NCBI RefSeq assembly: GCF_900094595.1
Contig: NZ_FMAD01000011.1
Location: 124,001-188,000, forward strand
Length of the DNA: 64,000 nucleotides
Direction: 5' to 3'
DNA from: Cupriavidus alkaliphilus
GTDB lineage: Bacteria; Pseudomonadota; Gammaproteobacteria; Burkholderiales; Burkholderiaceae
In this document: one piece after another, positions 27,501 to 34,740 of the stretch
Numbering within the stretch: position 1 is the stretch's first letter
Layout of the letters: each line of letters opens with the position of its first letter
Made by a program: the position numbers and the translations under genes
Notes under the pieces: model-generated
What the model was told of the DNA's origin: nothing
Databases searched by the model: none
What the model saw: the letters and a program-made list of their open reading frames with translations, nothing else

Positions 27501-27980
27501 CGCGCCGAACAGCGCCAGGATGCCGTCGCCGAGGAACTTGGCGACGTAGCCCTCGTAGTGGTGGACCGCTTCCATCATCAGCGTCACCACCGGATCGATC
27601 AGCCGGCGTGCGTCCTCCGGGTCCAGGTCCTGGGTCAGCGCGGTGGAGCCGGCCATGTCGGCAAACAGCGCGGTAATGGTCTTGCGCTCGCCGGCGGTCT
27701 CGCCGCGGGCTTCCATTGCCGCCTGCTCGGCCAGGATGCGCCCGGCCAGGTGCGGCGGGGTATAGTGGACCGGCGCCGGGCTGTCCTGGCGCGGCGCGGC
27801 GGGCGCAGGCGCAGTCGTGGCGGGCGCGTCGGGCAGGCCGACGCCGCAGACGCGGCAGAACCGCGCCGCCGCGGTGGCCTCCGCGCCGCATTGCGGGCAC
27901 ACGCGGGCAAGCCGTGCCCCGCACGCCTCACAGAAGTTGGCGCCAGCAAGGTTGCCGAAGCCGCATTGGCTGCAGCGCAT
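24510..27980 (-). CDS. Adenylate/guanylate cyclase-domain protein with AAA ATPase and TPR repeats
   Basis: This large cytoplasmic protein has 1156 residues. Residues 3-46 hold a double zinc ribbon (CSQCG...FCEACG, CPQCG...FCRVCG). Residues about 97-280 are a class III cyclase domain with metal-binding aspartates in FADMAG (Asp108) and FLGDG (Asp152). The transition-state asparagine position carries His230, and Arg234 is kept. Then comes a predicted ATPase with Walker A GEAGVGKS at 330-337. The rest, from about 690, is TPR-like helical repeats. A GGGAGG box precedes the ATG at 27980. Proteins of this layout are presumed signal-controlled cyclases or transcription-like switches. Whether this one makes a cyclic nucleotide is uncertain because of the His substitution. 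Confidence 0.88.
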   Translation of the reverse strand: MRCSQCGFGNLAGANFCEACGARLARVCPQCGAEATAAARFCRVCGVGLPDAPATTAPAPAAPRQDSPAPVHYTPPHLAGRILAEQAAMEARGETAGERKTITALFADMAGSTALTQDLDPEDARRLIDPVVTLMMEAVHHYEGYVAKFLGDGILALFGAPIAHEDHALRALYAALRMQDAMHRHSDRVRLEQGIPLQVRIGIHTGEVVVRSIRKDDLHTDYDPVGHTIHIASRMEGIATPASILVSESTHKLTEGYFEFTALGTTSVKGVREPLAVYEVIGPGALRTRLQVAAHRGLARFVGRQDELAHLNAALEQAKAGHGRIVAVVGEAGVGKSRLFHEFKVRSQQGCLALETFSVSHGKAFAYLPLIEMLKNYFQITAHDGDRSCREKLTGRLLTLDRSLEEHLPYLLYLLGVVEPDSQLPTMDPALRRQRTFEAIARLLVRESQNQPLEVIFEDLQWLDGETEAFLNMLVDHVPGARIVLLVNYRPEYSHRWEAGAHYSQLRLQPLGQAEAQELLTALLGDDPSLAPLKRLILDKTEGNPFFMEEVVQTLAEEGALLGQPGSYRIEKAPALLHIPTTVQGVLAARIDRLPLAQKELLQTLAVIGKEFPLGLVLRVTGLPEERLHPLLRDLQGADFIYERPAFPEVEYAFKHALTQEVAGSSLLTERRSALHESSAQAIEAMFHGRLKDYCSELAHHYSHSGNVPKAVEYLHCAGQQALQRSAQEEAIRHLSEAIALLKRQPDSGERARLELTLLLTLGPALIAARGQASPEVEANYRRAMSLCEQGRQTPYVFSAQLGMWAFYQLRAQYQVSLPLARRLLALATESQKPKQLAEGHRALGATLFRLGLLEEARAHMEAVLAVPHPEHSAYDFLTGYGRDPMVHATSTLAWILWYQGFADQALARSREALALARARPDAYNLALCLVFAAEQYRWRRDPAQAREYAEAAIAISGEQGFPIYLAWGTVLQGWALSDQGSHEEGIARMRRGLTAYEATGGELGMPNLLAMLAEACGKAGQPAAALDVLTRAQAMIEETGERLDEAGVYRLRGDLLLQLAAPDAGAAASHEAEACFQRALAVAHGQGARPLELQAALSLARLWQRQGKRDAAREALARIHGSFSEGTDGADWQEARALLAELADDTARDTGPARA

Positions 27981-28153
27981 TTCGCCTCCCGGCCGTCGTT
28001 GCCAGCTTGACGGTACCTGGATCTATTAGAGGCGGGATAAGGTGAGGTGGCAAGGCGACCCGCATGTGGCGGGAAGATCGCCGGTGCGGCGGTCGGCGTC
28101 GATCCGGCCCAAGGCCAGTTCTGCCCCCCGGTTCGTGGCGGGCCGGCAGCCTG

Positions 28154-29080
28154 TCAGGGCTGGGCCCACGCCGCCGGCTGCCGTGAACCGCCCTTGCCGC
28201 CGATCGCCTCGACCAGGTAGTCGACGAACGACGCGATCCGCGCGGAGATCGCGGTATTGCGGTAGTAGACCGCATGGATCGGCTGGCGCACGTCCTGCGT
28301 CTGGCGCGCCAGCACCTGCACCAGCCGGCCCGCGTCGCGGTCGTGCGCGGTCATGAAGTCCGACAGGCACACGATCCCCGCGCCCTCCAGCGCCAGCTGC
28401 CTGAGCGTTTCGCCGCTCGACGACCACACCGCCGGCTCGATCCGGTAGGGCTCTCCGTCCGCACCCAGAATCGGCCACACGTTCAGCGATTCGGGCTGGT
28501 TGAAGCCGAGCAGCGCGTGCTTGCCGAGATCCTGGGCCTTGCGCGGTTGGCCGTGCGCGTCGAGGTAGGCCGGACTGGCCAGCATGCGCACGCGGCTGTT
28601 GCCGATCAGCCGGCTATGCAGCGTCGAATCCTTCAGGCGGCCGATGCGGATGGCCACGTCGGTGCGCCGCTCGAGCAGGTCGATGATGCCCTCGTTGCTG
28701 TTCAGCTCCAGCTCGACCTGCGGAAAGCGCTCGCGGTAGCCGTGCACCAGCGGCACGATCACATGCAGCATGAACGGCGACGCGGCGTCGACGCGCAGGC
28801 GTCCGGACGGCTTCTCGCGCCGCGCCAGCATCTGTTCTTCCGCGCTTTCTACCGAGTCGATGATGGCGCGCGCGTCGTGCAGGAAGGCCCGGCCTTCCTC
28901 GGTCAGCTCGAGGCGGCGCGTGGTCCGGCGCAGCAGCGTGGTCTTGAGCTTTTCCTCGAGGCGGGCGAGGGTGCGGCTGGTTGCCGAGACGGTAAGGTCG
29001 AGCTGTTGCGCGGCGGCGGTGATCGACCCGCTGTCGACCACGGTCGCGAACGCCAGCAGTTCGTCGAGCGTGATTTTCAT
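28154..29080 (-). CDS. LysR-family transcriptional regulator
   Basis: This 308-residue regulator has an N-terminal helix-turn-helix (ITLDELLAFATVVDSGSITAAAQQLDLTVSATSRTLARLE). The effector domain is of the YafC/DmlR-like subgroup, with SNEGIIDLLERRTDVAIRIG. It is divergent from an MFS exporter gene 103 bases away, the common arrangement for regulated drug or metabolite exporters. The inducer is unknown. Confidence 0.92.
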   Translation of the reverse strand: MKITLDELLAFATVVDSGSITAAAQQLDLTVSATSRTLARLEEKLKTTLLRRTTRRLELTEEGRAFLHDARAIIDSVESAEEQMLARREKPSGRLRVDAASPFMLHVIVPLVHGYRERFPQVELELNSNEGIIDLLERRTDVAIRIGRLKDSTLHSRLIGNSRVRMLASPAYLDAHGQPRKAQDLGKHALLGFNQPESLNVWPILGADGEPYRIEPAVWSSSGETLRQLALEGAGIVCLSDFMTAHDRDAGRLVQVLARQTQDVRQPIHAVYYRNTAISARIASFVDYLVEAIGGKGGSRQPAAWAQP

Positions 29081-29106
29081 TGTTGAGCTGAAATCAAGAC
29101 AGTTTG

Positions 29107-29116
29107 GTTTATAAAC
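29107..29116. promoter_or_regulatory. Short palindrome between LysR and MFS genes
   Basis: GTTTATAAAC is a perfect 10-bp palindrome in an AT-rich patch of the divergent region, 27 bases upstream of the LysR start. Position suggests an operator or promoter element, but the site is short. Confidence 0.35.
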
Positions 29117-29183
29117 GACTTTTTACGCAAAAGTAAAGCGGGCACACTGCGCTCCATTCCTCACCGGACCTTGGAAGCTCATC

Positions 29184-30386
29184 ATGCCACTTGCCTTGCT
29201 CGCGCTGACCGTCAGCGCCTTCGCCATCGGCACCACCGAATTCGTGATCGTCGGACTGATCCCCACCATTGCCGCGGATCTGGGCGTCAGCCTGCCTTCG
29301 GCCGGCCTGCTGGTCAGCCTTTACGCGCTCAGCGTCGCCATCGGCGCGCCGCTGCTGACGGCGCTGACCGGGCGCATGCCGCGCAAGGTGCTGCTTGCCG
29401 GCCTGATGGCACTGTTTACGGTCGGCAACCTGGTGGCCTGGCGCGCGCCCGGCTACGAGTCGTTGATCGTTGCGCGCGTGCTCACGGGCCTGGCCCACGG
29501 CGTGTTCTTTTCGGTCGGCTCGATCATCGCCACCACGCTGGTGCCCAAGGACAAGGCGGCGAGCGCGATCGCGACCATGTTCAGCGGCATGACCGTGGCG
29601 TTTGTCGCCGGCATCCCGCTGGGCACCTTCATCGGCCAGCACTTCGGCTGGCGCGCGACCTTCCTGGTGGTGGCGCTGTTCGGCCTGGTCGCCTTCCTCG
29701 GCGCGGTGGCGTTCGTGCCGCGGCGCCTGCCCCATGCCGAGCCGGCGCCGTTGCTGCGCCAGTTCCGCGTGCTGGCGCAGCCGCGCCTGCTGCTGGTGTT
29801 TGCGATGACGGCGGTGGGTTACGGCGGATCGCTGATCGCCTTTACCTACATGGCGCCGCTGCTCGAGCAGATCGCCGGCTTTACGCCGTCGCAGGTCAGC
29901 CTGGTGCTGGTGGGCTACGGGGTCTCGGTGGCGTTCGGCAACGTGTGGGGCGGCAAGCTGGCGGACCGCGTCGGCCCGGTCAAGGCGCTCAAGCAGATCT
30001 TCCTGCTGCTCGCTCTGGTGTTGCTGGCGCTGACTTTCACCGTGCAGCACCCGTGGCTGACGGTGCTGACGATGCTGGCATGGGGCGCCGTGGCATTCGG
30101 CAACGTGCCGGGGCTGCAGGTCTACGTAGTCAAGCAGGCGCGGCATTTTGCGCCTGACGCCACCGAGGTTGCCTCGGGCTTCAATATCGCGGCATTCAAC
30201 CTCGGCGTCGCGGGCGGCTCTTCGCTGGGTGGGCTGATCGTCGCGCACGGCGGGCTTGGCCATACGCCGTGGATCGCGGCGCTCGTGACCCTGGGCGCTT
30301 ACGCGCTGACCGCGTTCAGCGGCGCGCTCGACCGGCGCGCGGGCCTGCCTGCACGCACGGCCGAACCCGTGGAGTTTGCCCACTGA
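29184..30386 (+). CDS. MFS transporter, DHA1 family (YdhP/AraJ-like)
   Basis: This 400-residue inner-membrane protein has about twelve hydrophobic segments. The N-terminal segment GTTEFVIVGLIPTIAADLGVSLPSAG, the loop with LTGRMPRKVLL and the IPLGTFIGQHFGWRATF segment in the fifth helix region are typical of proton-driven DHA1 exporters such as YdhP and AraJ. It probably exports a small toxic or signalling compound. It is divergent from, and probably controlled by, the LysR regulator at 28154-29080. Confidence 0.9.
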   Translation: MPLALLALTVSAFAIGTTEFVIVGLIPTIAADLGVSLPSAGLLVSLYALSVAIGAPLLTALTGRMPRKVLLAGLMALFTVGNLVAWRAPGYESLIVARVLTGLAHGVFFSVGSIIATTLVPKDKAASAIATMFSGMTVAFVAGIPLGTFIGQHFGWRATFLVVALFGLVAFLGAVAFVPRRLPHAEPAPLLRQFRVLAQPRLLLVFAMTAVGYGGSLIAFTYMAPLLEQIAGFTPSQVSLVLVGYGVSVAFGNVWGGKLADRVGPVKALKQIFLLLALVLLALTFTVQHPWLTVLTMLAWGAVAFGNVPGLQVYVVKQARHFAPDATEVASGFNIAAFNLGVAGGSSLGGLIVAHGGLGHTPWIAALVTLGAYALTAFSGALDRRAGLPARTAEPVEFAH

Positions 30387-30410
30387 ACCCCGGCGGCTAA
30401 CTTCCCATCC

Positions 30411-30425
30411 TTGATTTCAGATCAA
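30411..30425. promoter_or_regulatory. Inverted repeat upstream of the aldo-keto reductase
   Basis: TTGAT and ATCAA arms flank a 5-base centre, followed by a T-rich run, about 105 bases before the dkgB start. It could be an operator for the dkgB/oxidoreductase pair. It could also be the end structure of the MFS transcript (5-bp stem then TTATTTTTG), in which case it is a weak terminator. Confidence 0.35.
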
Positions 30426-30528
30426 TTATTTTTGTCCGGTGAAGGCGTTTATTTCATCAGTGCCAGCCGGCACAATGGCTGGCATATCGAATGCCTCTGC
30501 AGGCGTTCACTCTCCTAGGATCCCACCC

Positions 30529-31335
30529 ATGACCAAGATTCCCGCCTTTGGCCTCGGCACCTTCCGCCTGCAAGGCCAGGTTGTCATCGACTCGGTCCGC
30601 AACGGCCTTGAACTGGGCTATCGCGCCATCGACACCGCGCAGATCTACGGCAACGAAGCCGAGATCGGCGAGGCCATCGCGGCTTCCGCCGTGCGCCGCG
30701 ACGAGCTGTTCCTGACCACCAAGATCTGGGTCGACAACTACGCCCCGGACAAGCTCGTGCCGAGCCTCGAGGAGAGCCTGCGCAAGCTGCGCACCGACTA
30801 CGTCGACCTGACCCTGATCCACTGGCCGGCACCCGGCAATGGCGTGCCGCTGGAAACCTTCATGACCGCGCTGGCCGGTGCGAAGGAAAAAGGCCTGACG
30901 CGGCAGATCGGCGTCTCCAACTTCAACATCGCGCTGACCCGCCAGGCCATCGCCGCGGTCGGCAAGGATGCGATCGCCACCAACCAGGTCGAGCTGAGCC
31001 CCTACCTGCAGAACCGCGAGCTGGTGGCGTTCCTGCAGCGCGAAGGCATCCACGTAACGTCGTACATGACGCTCGCCTACGGCAAGGTGCTTGGCGACCC
31101 GGTGATCGGCGCGATCGCGCAGCGGCACCAGGCCACGCCCGCGCAGGTGGTACTGGCGTGGGCGCTGCAGCTGGGCTACTCGGTGATTCCGTCGTCGACC
31201 AAACGCGAGAACCTGGCCAGCAACCTGCTGGCGCAGACTCTGCGGCTCAGCGAAGACGACATGGCGCAGATTGCCGCGCTGGAGCGCAACGGCCGCGAGG
31301 TCAGCCCGGACGGCCTGGCGCCGCAATGGGATTGA
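30529..31335 (+). CDS. dkgB: Aldo/keto reductase (2,5-diketo-D-gluconate reductase B type)
   Basis: This 268-residue NADPH-dependent reductase has the full catalytic tetrad: Asp35 and Tyr40 in AIDTAQIYGNE, Lys65 in TTKIW and His98 in LIHWP. The C-terminal cofactor loop PSSTKRENL is present. It reduces aldehydes and ketones, such as methylglyoxal and 2,5-diketogluconate, in the cytoplasm. The ATG at 30529 is chosen because AGGA precedes it; the open frame extends 30 codons further upstream without family resemblance. It is followed by an old-yellow-enzyme gene, so the two likely detoxify reactive carbonyls and enones together. Confidence 0.92.
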   Translation: MTKIPAFGLGTFRLQGQVVIDSVRNGLELGYRAIDTAQIYGNEAEIGEAIAASAVRRDELFLTTKIWVDNYAPDKLVPSLEESLRKLRTDYVDLTLIHWPAPGNGVPLETFMTALAGAKEKGLTRQIGVSNFNIALTRQAIAAVGKDAIATNQVELSPYLQNRELVAFLQREGIHVTSYMTLAYGKVLGDPVIGAIAQRHQATPAQVVLAWALQLGYSVIPSSTKRENLASNLLAQTLRLSEDDMAQIAALERNGREVSPDGLAPQWD

Positions 31336-31411
31336 GCGACCGGACGCGCCGACATTCCCGATGACCCGTTCGCGGCCCCCCCCGGGCCGCGAACCTGACA
31401 GGACAAGCACA

Positions 31412-32527
31412 ATGAACAAGGATCCGCTGTTCCAACCGCTGCAACTGGGTGGCCTGGCGCTGCCGAACCGCATCGTCATGCCGCCGATGACGCGCTCGCG
31501 CGCGAGCCAGCCCGGCGACGAGGCCAACGACCTGATGGCCGCCTACTACGCGCAACGCGCCGGCGCCGGCCTGATCGTCAGCGAGGGCACCTATATCGAC
31601 CCGCTGGGGAAGGGCTACGCCTGGACGCCGGGCATCCATACGCCGGCGCAAGTGGCCGGATGGCGCAAGGTGACCGGCGCGGTCCACGCCGCCGGCGGGC
31701 GCATCTTCGCGCAGCTCTGGCACGTCGGCCGGCTCAGCCACACCAGCCTGCTGGGCGGCCGGCAACCGGTGTCGTCGTCGCCGATCCAGGCGCAGGGCGT
31801 CAATGTCTTCATTGCGGCGGAGGACGGCAGCACCCCGGGTTTTGTCCAGGCCTCCGTGCCCCGCGCACTGACGGTGGACGAAATCCGCGAGGTCGTCGAC
31901 CAGTACCGTGCCGCGGCCCGCAACGCGATCGCGGCGGGCTTCGACGGCGTCGAGCTGCACGGCGCGAACGGCTACCTGGTGAACCAGTTCATCGACTCGG
32001 GCGCCAACACCCGCACGGATGCGTACGGTGGCTCGCTGGAAAACCGGCTGCGCTTCCTGGGCGAAGTCGCGCAGGCACTGATCGAAGGCGCCGGTGATGC
32101 ATCGCGCGTCGGCATCCGCCTGGCGCCGCTGACCACGCTCAACGGATGCGTCGATGACGATCCGGAAACGACTTACCTTGGCGCCGCCAGGCTGCTCGGC
32201 CAGCTCGGGGTCGGCTACCTCCATATCGCCGAAGCGGACTGGGACGACGCGCCGCTGATGCCGCTGGCATTCAAGCAACGGCTGCGCGAGGCCTTCCCGG
32301 GGGTGCTGATCTATGCCGGCAAGTACACCGCCGAGCGTGCGCGCGAAGCCGTTACCGCCGGCTGGGCCGACCTGATCGCGTTCGGCCGTCCGTTCGTGGC
32401 CAATCCGGACCTGCCCGAGCGTTTGCGCGTCGGCGCCCCGCTGGCGCAGCACCAGCGCGACACGCTGTTCGGCGGCGGGGCGCAAGGGCTGACCGACTAT
32501 CCGACGCTGGCGCAAGCCGCGGCCTGA
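31412..32527 (+). CDS. nemA: Alkene reductase, old yellow enzyme family (NemA-like)
   Basis: This 371-residue FMN-dependent ene-reductase has the N-terminal FMN segment IVMPPMTRSRA and the substrate-binding pair His183 and Asn186 in ELHGANGYLVNQF. The DAYGGSLENRLRF block and the C-terminal FGRPFVANPDLPERL segment are also present. It uses NAD(P)H to reduce activated C=C bonds or nitro groups (N-ethylmaleimide, nitrate esters). The ATG at 31412 lies 76 bases after dkgB on the same strand. The leader contains AGGACAAGCACA. Regulation is probably shared with dkgB. Confidence 0.92.
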   Translation: MNKDPLFQPLQLGGLALPNRIVMPPMTRSRASQPGDEANDLMAAYYAQRAGAGLIVSEGTYIDPLGKGYAWTPGIHTPAQVAGWRKVTGAVHAAGGRIFAQLWHVGRLSHTSLLGGRQPVSSSPIQAQGVNVFIAAEDGSTPGFVQASVPRALTVDEIREVVDQYRAAARNAIAAGFDGVELHGANGYLVNQFIDSGANTRTDAYGGSLENRLRFLGEVAQALIEGAGDASRVGIRLAPLTTLNGCVDDDPETTYLGAARLLGQLGVGYLHIAEADWDDAPLMPLAFKQRLREAFPGVLIYAGKYTAERAREAVTAGWADLIAFGRPFVANPDLPERLRVGAPLAQHQRDTLFGGGAQGLTDYPTLAQAAA

Positions 32528-32659
32528 GCCCGCCCCGCGGTGGAGCTGACGGCGTGACGGTGCGATGCGCGTTGCTGCTGTAGTGCTTTAGAGGGATATG
32601 CTGCGACCGACATAGCAGGGCAATATCGGCACGGTCCGAATGCGCCCGTCCGCACCAGG

Positions 32660-32700
32660 AAAGCCCGCCCGCCAGGTTCCGCCTGCGGGCGCTTTCTTTT
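32660..32700 (+). terminator. Rho-independent terminator after the dkgB-nemA pair
   Basis: A GC-rich imperfect hairpin (AAAGCCCGCCCGCC ... GCGGGCGCTTT) is followed by the T-rich run TTTCTTTT. It lies about 130 bases after the alkene reductase stop, before the next small gene. Confidence 0.65.
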
Positions 32701-32800
32701 GGGGAGCAGCAAAGTGATATGAAGGCGCGAATCATTCGCGTTTGATCGGCTGGTGCCGTCGGCGCGCGATATGGAACCCTCAAGAAAAAGGAGTGAGACA

Positions 32801-33187
32801 GTGCCTGCCCACCAGTCGCCAGTTCACCGCCTTGCGCCGGCACACCCCAACGGTCCTCCTCTGTCGCTCGCCCCGGGGCTGGGCGCGACGTTTGAAACAG
32901 ACACCAACCACGAGCCCACCGGACCTGAAAAGACGGCCCTGGCGCTCTGCGCCCGCTATTGCCCGCTCGCCGAGGTGGGACCGCCGTTCGGGGCCGGAAC
33001 GCTGGCGTGGCGGGGCAGCGCCTATGTCTATGTCTTTGGCTGGGACGGCGGCGGCAGGCGCCGCTTGTTCGAGGTGTTCCGGGACCAGCAAGGCGCGCTG
33101 GAGCCCGTGCTGGCGTTCCAGTATCCCGCTCCGCTGCGCAAACTGTTCCGGCACGACCTGGACCCGCTGTACAGCGATCGACGCTGA
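32801..33187 (+). CDS. Hypothetical protein, 128 residues
   Basis: A small gene with a GTG start at 32801, placed seven bases after a strong AAGGAG Shine-Dalgarno sequence (32788-32793). An ATG lies 16 codons upstream but has no ribosome-binding site. The N-terminal 45 residues are rich in proline and alanine. The C-terminal part (YVYVFGWDGGGRRRLFEVFRD) looks like a small beta-rich domain with aromatic residues. I do not recognise a family. No signal peptide or membrane segment is seen. It sits between the nemA terminator and the convergent DUF2795 gene. Confidence 0.5.
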   Translation: MPAHQSPVHRLAPAHPNGPPLSLAPGLGATFETDTNHEPTGPEKTALALCARYCPLAEVGPPFGAGTLAWRGSAYVYVFGWDGGGRRRLFEVFRDQQGALEPVLAFQYPAPLRKLFRHDLDPLYSDRR

Positions 33188-33226
33188 AATCCCGGGCGCA
33201 GGCGATGGCCTGCACGGCGGTCCCGG

Positions 33227-33463
33227 CTACGTGCCGAGGTGCCGCGCAACGGCTCGCGCCACTTCCGCAGCATCCCGGTAGTTTTGTTCAGGTATGCCCA
33301 GCAGGGCATCCACGATCGCGTCATCCGCGTTGTTGTCGCGCGCGGTGGAAACCAACGCGCCACGCGTCGCGGGATAGTCGAGCCCGCGCAGTGCCTGCTC
33401 GAGCGCGGCCGGATCCCATCGATCCATGCGCGGATTTCCTTGCGGACGCTTGTCATTTGCCAT
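33227..33463 (-). CDS. DUF2795 domain-containing small protein
   Basis: This 78-residue protein resembles the DUF2795 family. The core LEQALRGLDYPATRGALVSTARDNNADDAIVDALLGIPEQNY has the characteristic pattern of a hydrophobic heptad, an LDYPA turn, ARDN and a closing aromatic. The ATG at 33463 has GGAG at good distance; the frame is open upstream without similarity. Family members are small proteins of unknown function, often in stress or plasmid contexts. The gene is convergent with the hypothetical gene ending at 33187. Confidence 0.7.
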   Translation of the reverse strand: MANDKRPQGNPRMDRWDPAALEQALRGLDYPATRGALVSTARDNNADDAIVDALLGIPEQNYRDAAEVARAVARHLGT

Positions 33464-33654
33464 GGCTGATCTCCGGTAGATCTTGCGCCGAACGCGCGAG
33501 GCTCCCGATCCGAAGCCACCCGCGGCCTGCTTCCCGACGTCGAAGCCTGATGGAAACGCAAACCACATGCCATGGCGGAATCCCGCCGGGCACTGGGTTG
33601 CCGGCGTCTTCCGCGCAGCACTTCACCGGCCGCGCAGTCCGCACATACCCCTAA

Positions 33655-33682
33655 TTGACGGTAAAGTTTATGTGCGTAAAAT
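33655..33682 (+). promoter_or_regulatory. Strong sigma-70 promoter of the third Bug receptor gene
   Basis: TTGACG at 33655-33660 and TAAAAT at 33677-33682 are separated by 16 bases. Both boxes are near consensus in an otherwise GC-rich genome. The predicted start, around 33689, falls inside the palindrome at 33686-33701. This accounts for the 300-bp gap 33464-33764, which otherwise shows no gene. Confidence 0.65.
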
Positions 33683-33685
33683 TTA

Positions 33686-33701
33686 ATTCATAAATATGAA
33701 T
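33686..33701. promoter_or_regulatory. Palindromic operator over the Bug promoter start site
   Basis: ATTCATA and TATGAAT are perfect 7-bp arms around AA. The site begins four bases after the -10 box, so a protein bound here would block initiation. This implies repression, whereas the nearest regulator gene (LysR, 34741-35643) lies downstream and convergent. Confidence 0.6.
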
Positions 33702-33764
33702 AATCGCCGGTGCCCGCCACCATGCGGCACCGCTTCCCACCACCGCCATCCAGGAGACACCCCG

Positions 33765-34736
33765 ATGCAACCGAACCCGCGCCGCCGCCTGATGCTGTGC
33801 GCCGCCATGCTGGGCGCGATGCCCGCGCTGGCCTGGAGCGACACCTACCCCAGCAAGCCGATCCGCATGGTGGTGCCGTTCGCCCCCGGCGGCGCCACCG
33901 ACGTGGTGGCGCGGCTGATTTCGCAAAAGCTGGGCGAGGCGCTGAAGCAGTCGGTGGTGGTGGAAAACCGTCCTGGCGCCAACGGCATCATCGGCACCGA
34001 CGCGGCGGCGCGCGCGGCCCCCGATGGCTATACGCTGTTGCTGAATACCGCCGGCGCGCAGACGCTCAGCCCGGTGCTGTACAAGGCGGGCTATGAGCCG
34101 CTGAAAAGCTTCGCGCCGATCTCGCAAATCAGCAATATCGGCTTCGTGATGGTGGTGCATCCGTCGGTGCCGGCCAGGACGGTGCAGGAGTTCGTGGCGC
34201 TGGCCAAGGCGAAGTCCCGGCCGCTGAGCCTGTCGGCCGGCAGCAGCATGATCGAGCTGATCGGCGCCACCTTCAAGAGCGCCGCAGGCACGCCCGACGT
34301 GGTCAGCGTGTCGTACCGCGGCACCGGCCCGCAGATGCAGGCGGTGGTCTCGGGCGAGGTCGACATGACCATCGACCCGTTCAACGGCATGGCCATGATC
34401 AAGGCCGGCAAGCTGCGCCCGCTGGCGGTGTTCGCGTCCAGGCGCTCGCCCGCGCTGCCGGAGGTCCCGACCATGCAGGAGGCCGGTTTCGACGGCATGG
34501 CGTTCAACTCGTGGGCCGGGCTGCTGGCGCCGGCCGGAACGCCGAAGGAGATCGTCACGCGGCTGAACCAGGAGATGAACCGCATCCTGGCGCAGCCCGA
34601 CATCCGGCAACGCCTGGCCGCGATCGACTACGAGGTGGTGGGCGGCACCCCGGAACAGTTCGCCGCCACCATCGCCGAGGACGCGGCCAGGTGGGCAAAG
34701 ATCGTCAAGGAGACGAACTACAAGGCCGGGTCCTGA
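33765..34736 (+). CDS. Bug-family tripartite tricarboxylate transporter substrate-binding protein
   Basis: This 323-residue Bug receptor has a signal peptide with a basic start (NPRRRLMLCAAMLG) and cleavage near residue 26. The mature part has VPFAPGGATDVVARL and VVVENRPGANGIIG. The second-lobe segment reads SYRGTGPQMQAVVSGEVDMTID, a slight departure from the usual YKG. The ATG at 33765 has AGGAG ten bases upstream. It stands alone behind its own strong promoter and palindromic operator. It ends four bases before the stop of the convergent LysR gene. No TctAB genes are nearby; ligand unknown. Confidence 0.92.
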   Translation: MQPNPRRRLMLCAAMLGAMPALAWSDTYPSKPIRMVVPFAPGGATDVVARLISQKLGEALKQSVVVENRPGANGIIGTDAAARAAPDGYTLLLNTAGAQTLSPVLYKAGYEPLKSFAPISQISNIGFVMVVHPSVPARTVQEFVALAKAKSRPLSLSAGSSMIELIGATFKSAAGTPDVVSVSYRGTGPQMQAVVSGEVDMTIDPFNGMAMIKAGKLRPLAVFASRRSPALPEVPTMQEAGFDGMAFNSWAGLLAPAGTPKEIVTRLNQEMNRILAQPDIRQRLAAIDYEVVGGTPEQFAATIAEDAARWAKIVKETNYKAGS

Positions 34737-34740
34737 GCCG

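Noticed and set aside
25833..28010. A 725-codon open frame on the plus strand across the cyclase/ATPase gene
   Set aside because: It is antisense to a protein with zinc-ribbon, cyclase and Walker motifs, and its composition is typical of high-GC shadow frames.
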